This document shows positions 16,107-24,376 of a stretch of 64,000 bases of DNA, piece after piece. How positions within the stretch are numbered: position 1 is the stretch's first letter; each line of letters starts with the position of its first letter. The position numbers and the translations under genes were made by a program. The notes under the pieces are model-generated. The model was not told where the DNA came from, did no database searches, and worked only from the letters and a program-made list of their open reading frames with translations. Source of the stretch: Candidatus Enterococcus ferrettii (GTDB lineage: Bacteria; Bacillota; Bacilli; Lactobacillales; Enterococcaceae); assembly GCF_017377655.1 (NCBI RefSeq), contig NZ_JAFREL010000035.1:1-64000 (forward strand), in the 5' to 3' direction.

Positions 16107-16360
16107 TGTACTTAGGAGACAAGAGGAAGTGGCGTCTATTAATGGGTATAGTCAGTGTTTGGCGCTCTCATTATAAAGAACAACTTCCCCAGATTCGTAT
16201 AATGACATTCAAACTATTCAAACGAACAAAATTATCCCCAGGAGTGTTTGACGTGTAGCTTTCTTCTCTGTCTCCTAAATTGTTTTAAAACAGAAAATTA
16301 GACTACAAGACTTTCTAACCGAAAGCGTCCAGGCAAAAATTGCTTGGACGTTTTTTTTGC
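16107..16360 (+). ncRNA. Candidate structured non-coding RNA, rod-shaped, with its own promoter and terminator
   Basis: The first ~175 nt fold into a long imperfect hairpin. The closing helix is TTAGGAGACA (16112-16121) with TGTCTCCTAA (16269-16278). Further pairs are CGTC/GACG (16133/16250), TGGG-T-ATAG with TTAT-C-CCCA (16143/16232), and CATTAT/ATAATG (16169/16199). A strong terminator follows at 16324. No convincing open reading frame lies inside. A promoter-like sequence follows the terminator, so this is probably a free-standing RNA such as a 6S-like RNA. The alternative is a riboswitch leader for the P-type ATPase. I saw no yybP-ykoY, M-box or T-box signature. Confidence 0.5.
16324..16358 (+). 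terminator. Terminator of the structured RNA
   Basis: Stem GCGTCCAGGCAA / TTGCTTGGACGT with an AAA loop and eight T residues. Confidence 0.85.
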
Positions 16361-16361
16361 T

Positions 16362-16388
16362 TGATTCGAAAATGTTCAGGGTATGCTG
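16362..16388 (+). promoter_or_regulatory. Possible promoter of the P-type ATPase gene
   Basis: TTGATT at 16361 and TATGCT at 16382 with about 15 bp between. Spacing is short, so this is tentative. If real, the upstream RNA is independent of the ATPase message and the ATG at 16383 cannot be the start. Confidence 0.35.
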
Positions 16389-16430
16389 AAAAATCTAGGT
16401 CGTGGTAAGATAGAAACAGAGGTGAGTCGC

Positions 16431-18851
16431 GTGAAAAAAACAAATCAAGCAACACCTGACCAAACGCTAGTAACTGAACAGGTGAAGATTCCTAAGGAGC
16501 TTCACGGATTAACTGAAGCAGAGGTTAAAGAACGTACAGAAAAGGGTCAGGTGAACCAAAGTGAAGAGGATTTATTGAAGACAGATGGCCAGATTATTAA
16601 AGAGAATACGGTTAATGTCTTTAACCTGTTGAATTTGGTGTTAGCTCTTTTTGTTTTGTTGGTAGGTTCGCCAAAAAATACGTTGTTCTTTGGTGTTGTA
16701 ATAATTAATACGCTGATCGGAGTCGTTCAAGAGCTGCGAGCGAAGCATACGATTGACAAGCTGTCGGTATTGGCGAAAGATCAGGTAACAGTTCTACGCA
16801 ATGGAAAGCTGGAACGGATAGATCAGGAAGCAGTCGTTTTAGGGGATACGATTTTCTTGAAAAATGGGGATCAGGTGCCAGTGGATGGTCAAGTGTTGAC
16901 TGGCGAAGGGATCGAAGTGGATGAATCTTTACTGACTGGTGAGGCTGATCGTATTTTGAAGCAGCCAGAGGATCGGTTATATAGCGGAAGCTTTGTGACT
17001 GCGGGTCAGGCCTTCTATCAGGCAACAGCTGTGGGGGCGGATAATTTTGCCCAACGGTTGTCTAGTGAAGCGAAGAGTGAAACGGGAAATAGTTCTCAAC
17101 TAACTAAGGTATTGAGTCGGATGATTACGGTATTGACAGTGGTCATTGTACCAGTGGGCTTAGCGATGCTTTATTCGCAATACCAAGCCTCTTCCTCCAT
17201 TCGCCAGGCTGTTTTAGGAACTGTAGCAGCATTAGTGAGTATGATACCAGAAGGACTAATGCTGTTGACTAGTGTAGCATTTGCGGTGGGAGCTGCTAAT
17301 CTGGCGCGGAAAAAGGTGCTGGTACAGGCTTTGCCGTCGATTGAAACGCTAGCTCGGGTGGATGTCATTTGTCTAGATAAAACGGGCACCATTACCGATG
17401 GCACCTTGCGTTTTGAAGAAAGTATTTTAGGTCAAGTAACAGAAGAGCGATTTAAAGTTATCATGGCTGCTTTGATGAAGAATTTGACCGATGATAATGC
17501 AACAGCTCAAGCGCTGCGACAAGCCTTTCAAGCGGAGAATGACTGGCAGATGGAAAAGATGATTCCTTTTTCTTCCGCTCGTAAATGGAGTGGCGTAACT
17601 TTCAAGCATGAAGGTAGTTACGTTGTAGGTGCACCGGAATTCATTTTTTCAACAGTGCCAGAGAAGTTTCAACGGGAAATTGAACCCTATATGGCTCAAG
17701 GTCATCGAGTGTTGGCACTGGCTTCCTATCCAGATGTTTTGGGTGAAACTTTTGAAAAGGAGCCGCAATGGCTGGCTACCTTGATTATCTCTGATAATTT
17801 ACGGGAAAATGCCCAAGAGACTTTTGGTTACTTTGTTAAGCAGGATGTCCAGCTGAAGGTAATCTCTGGCGACCACCCATTGACAGTGTCCAAAATTGCT
17901 CAAAAGGCTGGGATTCAACATGCTGAACATTATGTGGATATGTCTGAAATAGACGATTGGACCAATTATCGAGTGCTGGTGAAGGCTAACACTGTTTTCG
18001 GTCGGGTTTCGCCGTATCAGAAGCAGCGTTTAATTCAGGCTTTGCAGGACGAAGAGCATACGGTCTGTATGACAGGGGACGGTGTAAATGATGTACTGGC
18101 GTTGCGTCAGGCAGATATTGGTGTCGCAATGGCTAATGGAAGCAGTGCCGCACGTGCAGCAGCGGATGTAATTCTTTTAGAATCGGATTTTAAACGGATG
18201 CAGGATGTTTTGAAGGAAGGCCGCCGAGTGATTAACAACATCGAACGGGTTGCTTCGATGTATCTGGTCAAGACGATTTATTCGTTGATCTTAGCCGTGA
18301 TTTTCATGTTCTTAGCAAGTCCGTATCCTTTTGCACCCATTCAATTGACACCAATCAATGCTTTGACGGTGGGGATACCTTCCTTCTTCCTAGCATTGAA
18401 GCCAAGTTACGAGCGTATCAAGGGAGATTTTTTGAACAATATTTTGCGGGTCTCAGTCCCTGGGGCGGTAACAGTAGTTTCAGCAGTCATGCTGATTCAG
18501 CTGGCAGGCCATTTGTTCCAGCTGCCCTTTAGTGCGACTTCCACCATGTCAGTGTTCCTGACCGGCTGTGTGGGACTGCTGGTGCTGTATTTGGTTTCAT
18601 TCCCTTTGGACAAGAAGAAAATTGCGTTGATTATTGTTTTGGCAGCAGCCTATTTCAGTTGTTTTATTATTTTTCGTCAGTTCTTCGATTTCGACGTGCT
18701 TTACAACCGAAATCTATTCTTTGTCCTGCCATTAACCTTGGGTGTCTATTGGTTATTTAGGGGGTTAGCGGCTGCGATGAATAAGTTAGTTGAATTACGG
18801 GTGCGTTGGCAGGCTTATCGCCGGAAGAAAAAACGGTCACGGGTAATATAA
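16431..18851 (+). CDS. Cation-transporting P-type ATPase (CtpE-like)
   Basis: Membrane pump of about 806 residues. The actuator loop has LTGEAD; the phosphorylated Asp316 lies in CLDKTGTITDG; the hinge is MTGDGVNDVLALRQADIG. The membrane motif is IPEGL, as in class II (Ca2+-type) pumps, not the CPx of heavy-metal pumps. Overall it resembles the CtpE group, linked to calcium uptake in mycobacteria, but the ion cannot be read here. I chose GTG at 16431, preceded by AGAGGTGAG; the ATG at 16383 lacks a ribosome binding site. Followed after 11 bp by nanE, so the two are probably cotranscribed though functionally unrelated. Confidence 0.83.
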   Translation: MKKTNQATPDQTLVTEQVKIPKELHGLTEAEVKERTEKGQVNQSEEDLLKTDGQIIKENTVNVFNLLNLVLALFVLLVGSPKNTLFFGVVIINTLIGVVQELRAKHTIDKLSVLAKDQVTVLRNGKLERIDQEAVVLGDTIFLKNGDQVPVDGQVLTGEGIEVDESLLTGEADRILKQPEDRLYSGSFVTAGQAFYQATAVGADNFAQRLSSEAKSETGNSSQLTKVLSRMITVLTVVIVPVGLAMLYSQYQASSSIRQAVLGTVAALVSMIPEGLMLLTSVAFAVGAANLARKKVLVQALPSIETLARVDVICLDKTGTITDGTLRFEESILGQVTEERFKVIMAALMKNLTDDNATAQALRQAFQAENDWQMEKMIPFSSARKWSGVTFKHEGSYVVGAPEFIFSTVPEKFQREIEPYMAQGHRVLALASYPDVLGETFEKEPQWLATLIISDNLRENAQETFGYFVKQDVQLKVISGDHPLTVSKIAQKAGIQHAEHYVDMSEIDDWTNYRVLVKANTVFGRVSPYQKQRLIQALQDEEHTVCMTGDGVNDVLALRQADIGVAMANGSSAARAAADVILLESDFKRMQDVLKEGRRVINNIERVASMYLVKTIYSLILAVIFMFLASPYPFAPIQLTPINALTVGIPSFFLALKPSYERIKGDFLNNILRVSVPGAVTVVSAVMLIQLAGHLFQLPFSATSTMSVFLTGCVGLLVLYLVSFPLDKKKIALIIVLAAAYFSCFIIFRQFFDFDVLYNRNLFFVLPLTLGVYWLFRGLAAAMNKLVELRVRWQAYRRKKKRSRVI

Positions 18852-18862
18852 GGAGGAGCCAG

Positions 18863-19546
18863 ATGGAATTAGAAAAGTTAAGGGGACAGGTAATTGTTTC
18901 TTGTCAAGCGTTGGAGAATGAACCGTTGTACAGTTCGTTCATTATGAGTAAAATGGCGCTGGCTGCCAAGGAAGGCGGAGCAGCCGGCATTCGAGCCAAT
19001 TCAGTGGCGGACATTACCGCTATTAAGCAGGAAGTGGATTTACCAGTAATCGGTCTCATTAAACGAGATTATTCGGATTCAGCAGTGTATATTACACCAA
19101 CCATTCGGGAGGTAGAGGAATTGCTAACAACCTCAGCCGAAATTGTTGCGCTGGATGCTACCAAACAGGAGCGGCCCAATCGAGAGCAGCTGCCGGATTT
19201 ATTGGCTCAGATTCAGGAAGCTGGTCGCTTGGCTATGGCGGATGTTTCTACTTTAGAAGAGGCAGTGGCTGCTGATAAAATGGGCTTTGATCTTGTTTCT
19301 ACCACATTGGCTGGCTATACAGCGTATTCCCGTAAAACAGAAACACCGGATTTTGAACTGTTGGCGGAAATCATTCAACAGGTGAAAGCACCGGTTATAA
19401 TGGAAGGACATACTGATCAGCCCGAGCAAGTGACTAAGGCGTTAGAACTTGGAAGCTTTGCGGTAGTTGTAGGTTCAATTATCACACGTCCCCAAGTTAT
19501 TACTCAAAAATATGTGGCTGCGGCCAAGAAATTTCAAGCTGAATAA
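18863..19546 (+). CDS. nanE: N-acetylmannosamine-6-phosphate 2-epimerase
   Basis: Cytosolic TIM-barrel enzyme of 227 residues interconverting ManNAc 6-phosphate and GlcNAc 6-phosphate. Motifs: VSCQALENEPLY near the N-terminus, GAAGIRANSVADI near 35, the catalytic-lysine strand PVIGLIKRDY near 62, DVSTLEEAVAA, and the phosphate loop FAVVVGSIITRP. The ATG at 18863 follows AAGGAGGAG. No sialic-acid transporter or lyase is adjacent, so it may serve ManNAc salvage or recycling. Confidence 0.9.
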   Translation: MELEKLRGQVIVSCQALENEPLYSSFIMSKMALAAKEGGAAGIRANSVADITAIKQEVDLPVIGLIKRDYSDSAVYITPTIREVEELLTTSAEIVALDATKQERPNREQLPDLLAQIQEAGRLAMADVSTLEEAVAADKMGFDLVSTTLAGYTAYSRKTETPDFELLAEIIQQVKAPVIMEGHTDQPEQVTKALELGSFAVVVGSIITRPQVITQKYVAAAKKFQAE

Positions 19547-19548
19547 AG

Positions 19549-19586
19549 AAAAATCACGGAAAAGGCTTTCTTTTCCGTGATTTTTG
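19549..19586 (+). terminator. Terminator of the ATPase-nanE transcript
   Basis: Perfect 16-bp stem AAAAATCACGGAAAAG with its complement around GCTT, followed by T residues. Confidence 0.85.
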
Positions 19587-19593
19587 GTATAAT
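19585..19593 (+). promoter_or_regulatory. Extended -10 promoter of the phosphohexomutase gene
   Basis: TGGTATAAT directly after the terminator T run, about 32 bp before the start codon. The extended -10 compensates for a -35 that would fall inside the terminator stem and is poor. Confidence 0.55.
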
Positions 19594-19625
19594 AGACTAA
19601 AAGTAATCGAAGGAGGCTTTTCTCT

Positions 19626-21122
19626 ATGGCATTAACAGCATTACAAAATGGTTCAGATATTCGCGGTATCGCTATTTCCGCAGAGGGTAAAACGAAAAAT
19701 TTAGGAACAGAAGAAGTTGTATTGATTGCAAACGGTATCATGAATTGGTTGGACAATCAAGGTGTTGAAAGACCCTTCACGATCGGCTTAGGTTATGATA
19801 GCCGTCTGACTGGACCAGAATTAAAGCAGGCGATGATGGATACCTTCCAAGCTGCTGGAGTGAATGTTTTAGACTTTGAATTGGCCACTACACCGGCTTT
19901 ATTTATGGCGACGCAATTTGCTGAATTTGATTGTGATGCAGGAATTATGCTGACAGCGAGCCATTTGCCTTATTACTTCAACGGAATTAAGATCTTCAGT
20001 AAATCCGGCGGTGCTGAAAAAGCAGATATTGCGTATATTTTAGAACACACTGAAGCGCAGCCAGCCGCTGAAGGCAGCATTAAAAAGGCCGATTTGATTT
20101 CGGCTTATGCAGCAGACATGGTGGAAAAGATACGTAAAGGAATCGGGTCTGACAACGAGAAACCACTAGCTGGCATGAAGATTGTAGTAGATGCTGGGAA
20201 TGGTGCTGGTGGTTACTTTGCTAGTAAAGTCCTGGATGTATTAGGTGCTGACACAGCTGGTTCACAGTTTTTAGAACCAGATGGCAGCTTTCCAAACCAT
20301 ATCCCAAATCCGGACAACAAAGAGGCCATGGCTAGTATCAAGCAGGCTGTACTAGATAATCAGGCTGATTTAGGGGTAATTTTCGACACAGATGTAGATC
20401 GCTCAGCCATTGTTTCCAAAGATGGTCAAATCATCAACCGCAACAATTTAATTGCTGTATTGGCAGCGATTGTTTTAGCAGAGCAGCCTGGCAGTACCAT
20501 TGTGACTAATTCGCCAACCTCTGATCATCTGAAACGTTTTATTGAGGAAAAAGGCGGAAAGCAATACCGCTATATTTCTGGCTATCGAAATGTTATCAAC
20601 AAAGCGATTGAATTAAATGAAGAGGGCATTGATTGTCCATTAGCCATTGAAACCAGCAGTCATGCTGCCTTCAAGGAGAATTATTTCTTGGATGATGGTG
20701 CCTATGTGATTGCTAAGGTCTTAATGCTGCTGCCGAAGCTACAGCAGGAAGGCCGCAAGTTAACTGACTTGATGGCTGAGCTGGAGCAGCCGGTCGAAAC
20801 CTTGGAGATTCGTTATGAGATTGCTGGCGATGAGTATAAAGAAACGGGCCGCAAGATGATTGAGAACTTCCGTCAACACTTACCAGAAAAAGACGGTTTC
20901 ACCGAAAATCCGGAAAACGATGAAGGCGTTCGTTTTTCAATCACCGATCCTCATGGCAAAGGCTGGATGCTGTTGCGTTTAAGCTTGCATGAACCATTAT
21001 TGGTGATGCAGATTGAAAATGATCTGTCCGATCAAATTCAGAAGCAGTTACCGATTTATCGCGAACTGTTGGCTCAGGAAGCGCAGATTAATTTAACCAA
21101 ATTGGATCAACAAATACAGTAA
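19626..21122 (+). CDS. Alpha-phosphohexomutase (phosphomannomutase/phosphoglucomutase)
   Basis: Cytosolic enzyme of 498 residues moving phosphate between C1 and C6 of a hexose. The phosphoserine loop is MLTASHLPYYFNG with Ser112, the metal loop is FDTDVDRSAIV near residue 255, the sugar-binding loop IETSSHAAFKENYFLDDG near 340, and a C-terminal phosphate-binding domain follows. The family includes PMM, PGM and GlmM types; exact substrate cannot be fixed. The ASHLP (not ASHNP) serine loop is a recognisable variant. Monocistronic, with its own promoter and terminator. Confidence 0.85.
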   Translation: MALTALQNGSDIRGIAISAEGKTKNLGTEEVVLIANGIMNWLDNQGVERPFTIGLGYDSRLTGPELKQAMMDTFQAAGVNVLDFELATTPALFMATQFAEFDCDAGIMLTASHLPYYFNGIKIFSKSGGAEKADIAYILEHTEAQPAAEGSIKKADLISAYAADMVEKIRKGIGSDNEKPLAGMKIVVDAGNGAGGYFASKVLDVLGADTAGSQFLEPDGSFPNHIPNPDNKEAMASIKQAVLDNQADLGVIFDTDVDRSAIVSKDGQIINRNNLIAVLAAIVLAEQPGSTIVTNSPTSDHLKRFIEEKGGKQYRYISGYRNVINKAIELNEEGIDCPLAIETSSHAAFKENYFLDDGAYVIAKVLMLLPKLQQEGRKLTDLMAELEQPVETLEIRYEIAGDEYKETGRKMIENFRQHLPEKDGFTENPENDEGVRFSITDPHGKGWMLLRLSLHEPLLVMQIENDLSDQIQKQLPIYRELLAQEAQINLTKLDQQIQ

Positions 21123-21142
21123 GCAGTTTGACTTGCATTTTT

Positions 21143-21182
21143 TCCTCCTTCGGCCGATGATGGTGCCAGAAGGAGGTTTTTT
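21143..21182 (+). terminator. Terminator hairpin that also contains the next gene's ribosome binding site
   Basis: CCTCCTTC (21154-21161) pairs with GAAGGAGG (21170-21177) with extra pairs inside, followed by six T residues. The 3' arm is the Shine-Dalgarno sequence of the gene starting at 21184. Confidence 0.65.
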
Positions 21183-21183
21183 G

Positions 21184-21543
21184 ATGAAAATTACCTTAAG
21201 CGAGGATGCCAAAGAACGAATTGCTCAGCAGTTGGATCAACACAAATTGGTGCTGTTAACCTTTGAAGATGGTGTAGGTGCATATTCCCAGCATGCCATG
21301 ATTCATATGCAGACCCAATTTTCTATCAATATTATTAGCGACACCATGCCTAAAGAAGGATACGATGAAACGATTCCGACAAATTTAGTCGATTTTTGGA
21401 TTAAGGGTTATTCAAAGGAAGACTTGCAGGAGAATATGCGAATTACCTTGAACTCTCGGTTAAGCACCTTTACTTTAACCGGTGATGGCGGTACGATTGA
21501 TGATAATTTGGGCTTTATTGATTTTACAAAAAAGAGGTCTTAA
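21184..21543 (+). CDS. Iron-sulphur cluster biosynthesis (HesB/YqkB-like) family protein
   Basis: 119-residue cytosolic protein that opens MKITLSEDAKERIAQQLDQH and has the beta-rich HesB/IscA-like fold seen in YqkB proteins (LTFEDGVGAYSQ, LSTFTLTGDGGTIDDNLGF). It lacks the three cysteines of genuine A-type Fe-S carriers, so assembly activity is doubtful. The ATG at 21184 follows AAGGAGG by seven bases; a longer frame would start inside the preceding terminator. Its Shine-Dalgarno is locked in that terminator's 3' arm, so translation of read-through message would be weak. Confidence 0.7.
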   Translation: MKITLSEDAKERIAQQLDQHKLVLLTFEDGVGAYSQHAMIHMQTQFSINIISDTMPKEGYDETIPTNLVDFWIKGYSKEDLQENMRITLNSRLSTFTLTGDGGTIDDNLGFIDFTKKRS

Positions 21544-21562
21544 CTGACGTCTTTTTTCTTTT
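21528..21562 (+). terminator. Terminator after the HesB-like gene
   Basis: A-rich arm AAAAAGAGGTC pairs with GACGTCTTTTTT (one internal mismatch), followed by more T residues. Confidence 0.65.
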
Positions 21563-21607
21563 TTTTAGATTTGTTTGTTAGTATAGAGGAGAAAGGTGGA
21601 GGTATGA

Positions 21608-22279
21608 ATGGCAAAGATTATGATCGTTGAGGATGAAGCAGTCATTCGTCAGTTGATCGGCGAAGAATTAACGAAATGGAATTTTGATGTGTTTGCGACA
21701 ACTGACTTTAATGAAGTATTTGCAGATTTCGAACGAGAAGTCCCTCAGTTGATTTTATTAGATATTAATCTGCCGGTCTACGATGGCTATTATTGGTGTC
21801 AAAAAATTCGCGAGGTTTCGAAAGTGCCGATCGTCTTTATCTCCTCTCGGAATACTAACATGGATCAGATTATGGCGATGAATATGGGTGCTGACGATTA
21901 TATTACCAAGCCCTTTGAAGTGGATGTTTTAGTAGCGAAGATTAATGCATTGCTGCGCCGTTCCTACAATTACGCAGAAGGCGGCGAGACCATGACCCAC
22001 AATGGGATCACTCTTAACCTAGACAACAGCAGCATGGAAATTGGTGAAGAGGTAATTGATTTAAGCAAAAATGAATACCGTTTGCTTTACATATTGATGA
22101 AGCAGCATGGGAAAATTTTAAGCCGGGAAAAACTGCTGCGGGCCCTGTGGGATGATGAACGTTTCGTGGATGATAATACTTTGACTGTGAACATTAACCG
22201 TCTGCGTCGCAAAATTGAACAGGCGGGGATTCATGAGTATATTCAAACTAAAGTTGGCCAAGGTTACATTGTGCCGTAA
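21608..22279 (+). CDS. OmpR-family response regulator (BceR-like)
   Basis: 223-residue transcription factor. The receiver has Asp52 (LLDINLPVYDG) and Lys near 99 (DDYITKPFE); a winged helix at ~130-220 ends VNINRLRRKIEQAG...VGQGYIVP. The Trp-Cys-Gln in YYWCQKIR and the partner kinase's small sensor point to the BceR/BraR group, which answers antimicrobial peptides. The kinase follows after 11 bp. No BceAB transporter is adjacent. Confidence 0.87.
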   Translation: MAKIMIVEDEAVIRQLIGEELTKWNFDVFATTDFNEVFADFEREVPQLILLDINLPVYDGYYWCQKIREVSKVPIVFISSRNTNMDQIMAMNMGADDYITKPFEVDVLVAKINALLRRSYNYAEGGETMTHNGITLNLDNSSMEIGEEVIDLSKNEYRLLYILMKQHGKILSREKLLRALWDDERFVDDNTLTVNINRLRRKIEQAGIHEYIQTKVGQGYIVP

Positions 22280-22290
22280 AGGAGCAGGGA

Positions 22291-23310
22291 ATGACATTTT
22301 TACGCTTTTTAAAAGATAAGCTGCCGATTTTTTTAGTCTGGATTCTTTTGAGTGCCTTGCTGGTCTTTATGGTTTGGTTAACCCCAGATTTACATGGTTT
22401 TATGGATAATTTAGGGTATTTACTATTGCTTCAATTGTTTTTGCTGCTGCTGTTCTTTGTGATTGACTACTACCGCAAGAAGGACTGGTTTCAGCAATTA
22501 GGTAAAAAGGAAGACTCCTTACAGCAGTTCCTCGATGAAGCTGATACAGAAGAGGAAAAACTGGTGCAGGAATACATTAACCAGCAGGTTCGTGAACACC
22601 ATCAATTGATGCAGCAGATCATTAGTAATCAAAAAGATCAAAAGGACTATGTGGATTCGTGGATACATGAGATTAAGGTTCCTCTGGCAGCGGTCGGGTT
22701 GATTCTGCAGTCGATTGAGTATGATATTGATGATAAGAAATATACTCTGCTGCAAAATGAAGTGCAGAAAATTGATGAGTATGTGGAGCAGGTTCTGTAT
22801 TATTCTCGTCTAGATGAATTCATTAATGACTATTTGATTCAGGAATATTCTTTAAAGAAGCTTATTCAGCCGGTGATTCGCACCCAAGCCAACTACTTCA
22901 TTCAAAAGAACTTGCAGCTGGTTATGCCGGATGAAGACGCTCAGGTTTTAACCGATGGGAAATGGATTGCCTTTATTTTCCGCCAGTTGTTAAGCAATGC
23001 CATCAAATATACTCCAGAAAACGGAAAAATTGAAGTAGTGATTACCCAGAAAAATGAAGGTGCTTATTTGCAGCTGAGGGATGAGGGGATTGGTATTCAG
23101 TCGGAGGATATGGGGCGAATATTTGACAAAGGCTTTACAGGAGAAAACGGACGCAGTGCTGAACAGCATTCGACTGGTTTAGGCCTTTATCTGGCTAAGA
23201 AATTGGCTGAAAAATTGGGCGTTGAATTAACGGCGAAGTCGGAATGGGGCAAAGGAACCACTATGACCTTGTTTTTCCCTCGCTTGAACTACTATCAGGA
23301 AGGTCGCTAA
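22291..23310 (+). CDS. Intramembrane-sensing histidine kinase (BceS-like)
   Basis: 339-residue kinase with only two transmembrane helices (about 12-32 and 41-60) and almost no outside loop, the intramembrane-sensing plan. His126 lies in SWIHEIKVPLAA; HATPase motifs are LLSNAIKYTP, DEGIGI and STGLGLYLAKKLAE. BceS-type kinases normally read the activity of a BceAB exporter; none is in this window, so the partner must lie elsewhere or be absent. Confidence 0.87.
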   Translation: MTFLRFLKDKLPIFLVWILLSALLVFMVWLTPDLHGFMDNLGYLLLLQLFLLLLFFVIDYYRKKDWFQQLGKKEDSLQQFLDEADTEEEKLVQEYINQQVREHHQLMQQIISNQKDQKDYVDSWIHEIKVPLAAVGLILQSIEYDIDDKKYTLLQNEVQKIDEYVEQVLYYSRLDEFINDYLIQEYSLKKLIQPVIRTQANYFIQKNLQLVMPDEDAQVLTDGKWIAFIFRQLLSNAIKYTPENGKIEVVITQKNEGAYLQLRDEGIGIQSEDMGRIFDKGFTGENGRSAEQHSTGLGLYLAKKLAEKLGVELTAKSEWGKGTTMTLFFPRLNYYQEGR

Positions 23311-23463
23311 TAGACTTGTCAAACCTCGGTAATTTCTGATAAGCTGTCACAGGAATAGTGCTGCCAATCCAACTTTTGGCACTCAGAAAGCTATATAAAA
23401 TCTTCCCCTGCAAATAGAAGAGAAACATGTAATGGAATCTATTAAAATGAACTAGGAGAAGAT

Positions 23464-24327
23464 ATGACAATTTTATTTGCGCTTGTTCCGATGTTTGCTT
23501 GGGGAAGCATTGCCTTGGTCAGTGGAAAATTGGGCGGGGATGCGAATCAGCAAACCTTAGGAATGACGATGGGGGCGTTTGTCTTTGCCCTTGTAACGTT
23601 TATGATTGTACGGCCAGCCGTTGAGTGGAAGACCTTGTTGATTGGTTTTCTATCGGGCGTCTTTTGGTGCATCGGGCAAAACAAACAGTTTCATGGAATG
23701 AAATACATCGGAGTATCAGTGGGCTTGCCGCTGTCTACCGGCTTTCAGTTGATTTTAAATACAATTGCTGGTGCGGTCTTTTTCCATGAGTGGACCAAGA
23801 CCCGGGATTTCTTTTTAGGTTTTACTGCCTTGGCGCTTTTGGTTTTCGGGGCGTATCTTACTGCTCGACAGGACAAAGATTCTGGAATTAAAACCGATCA
23901 TATGGTTTTAGATTTTGGTAAAGGTTTGCGAATGTTGCTTCTTTCGACTATTGGCTATGGTTCTTATACCATTCTTATTACTTGGGCAGGACTTGACCCT
24001 TTAACGGTCATTTTTCCGCAGAGTATCGGGATGCTGGTTGGAGCAGGGGTGTTTGCTGTTGGTAAGACTACTATTAATAAATATGTTTGGCGCAATATAC
24101 TGACAGGCCTGTTGTGGGGAGCCGGCAATGTGTGCATGCTGCTGACAGTACGGTCAGTGGGGCTGGCAATTGGTTTTTCACTTTCTCAAATGGGCATTAT
24201 CATTTCTACGTTAGGTGGAATTTTCCTTTTGGGTGAGCACAAGACTAAGAAAGAAATGATCTACGTAGTGATCGGCTGTCTGCTGATTATTACTGGTGGT
24301 TTAGTACTAGGTTATATGAAAGCATAA
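23464..24327 (+). CDS. Sugar uptake permease, GlcU/RhaT family
   Basis: 287-residue membrane protein with about ten helices, beginning MTILFALVPMFAWGSIALVSGKLGG, the conserved opening of the glucose/ribose uptake (GRP) family. Other family segments are FWCIGQNKQFHGMKYIGVS (near 61) and GLLWGAGNVCMLL (near 219). It should be a proton-coupled, non-PTS sugar importer; B. subtilis GlcU takes glucose. Preceded by AGGAGA; monocistronic. Confidence 0.83.
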   Translation: MTILFALVPMFAWGSIALVSGKLGGDANQQTLGMTMGAFVFALVTFMIVRPAVEWKTLLIGFLSGVFWCIGQNKQFHGMKYIGVSVGLPLSTGFQLILNTIAGAVFFHEWTKTRDFFLGFTALALLVFGAYLTARQDKDSGIKTDHMVLDFGKGLRMLLLSTIGYGSYTILITWAGLDPLTVIFPQSIGMLVGAGVFAVGKTTINKYVWRNILTGLLWGAGNVCMLLTVRSVGLAIGFSLSQMGIIISTLGGIFLLGEHKTKKEMIYVVIGCLLIITGGLVLGYMKA

Positions 24328-24329
24328 GC

Positions 24330-24376
24330 AAAACCTGCTGCAAGATTCCAGTTGGAACTTTTGCAGCAGGTTTATT
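24330..24376. terminator. Bidirectional terminator between the sugar permease and the MerR gene
   Basis: Perfect outer stem AAACCTGCTGCAA / TTGCAGCAGGTTT with an inner TTCCA/TGGAA helix. Serves both convergent genes. Confidence 0.8.

Noticed and set aside
16107..16360. yybP-ykoY, M-box or T-box riboswitch for the P-type ATPase
   Set aside because: None of the conserved loops of these classes is visible; the rod-like pairing and own terminator fit a separate RNA better, although a new riboswitch is not excluded.
16383..16430. ATG at 16383 as start of the P-type ATPase
   Set aside because: No ribosome binding site, and it lies at a possible -10; GTG at 16431 follows AGAGGTGAG and gives a normal N-terminus.
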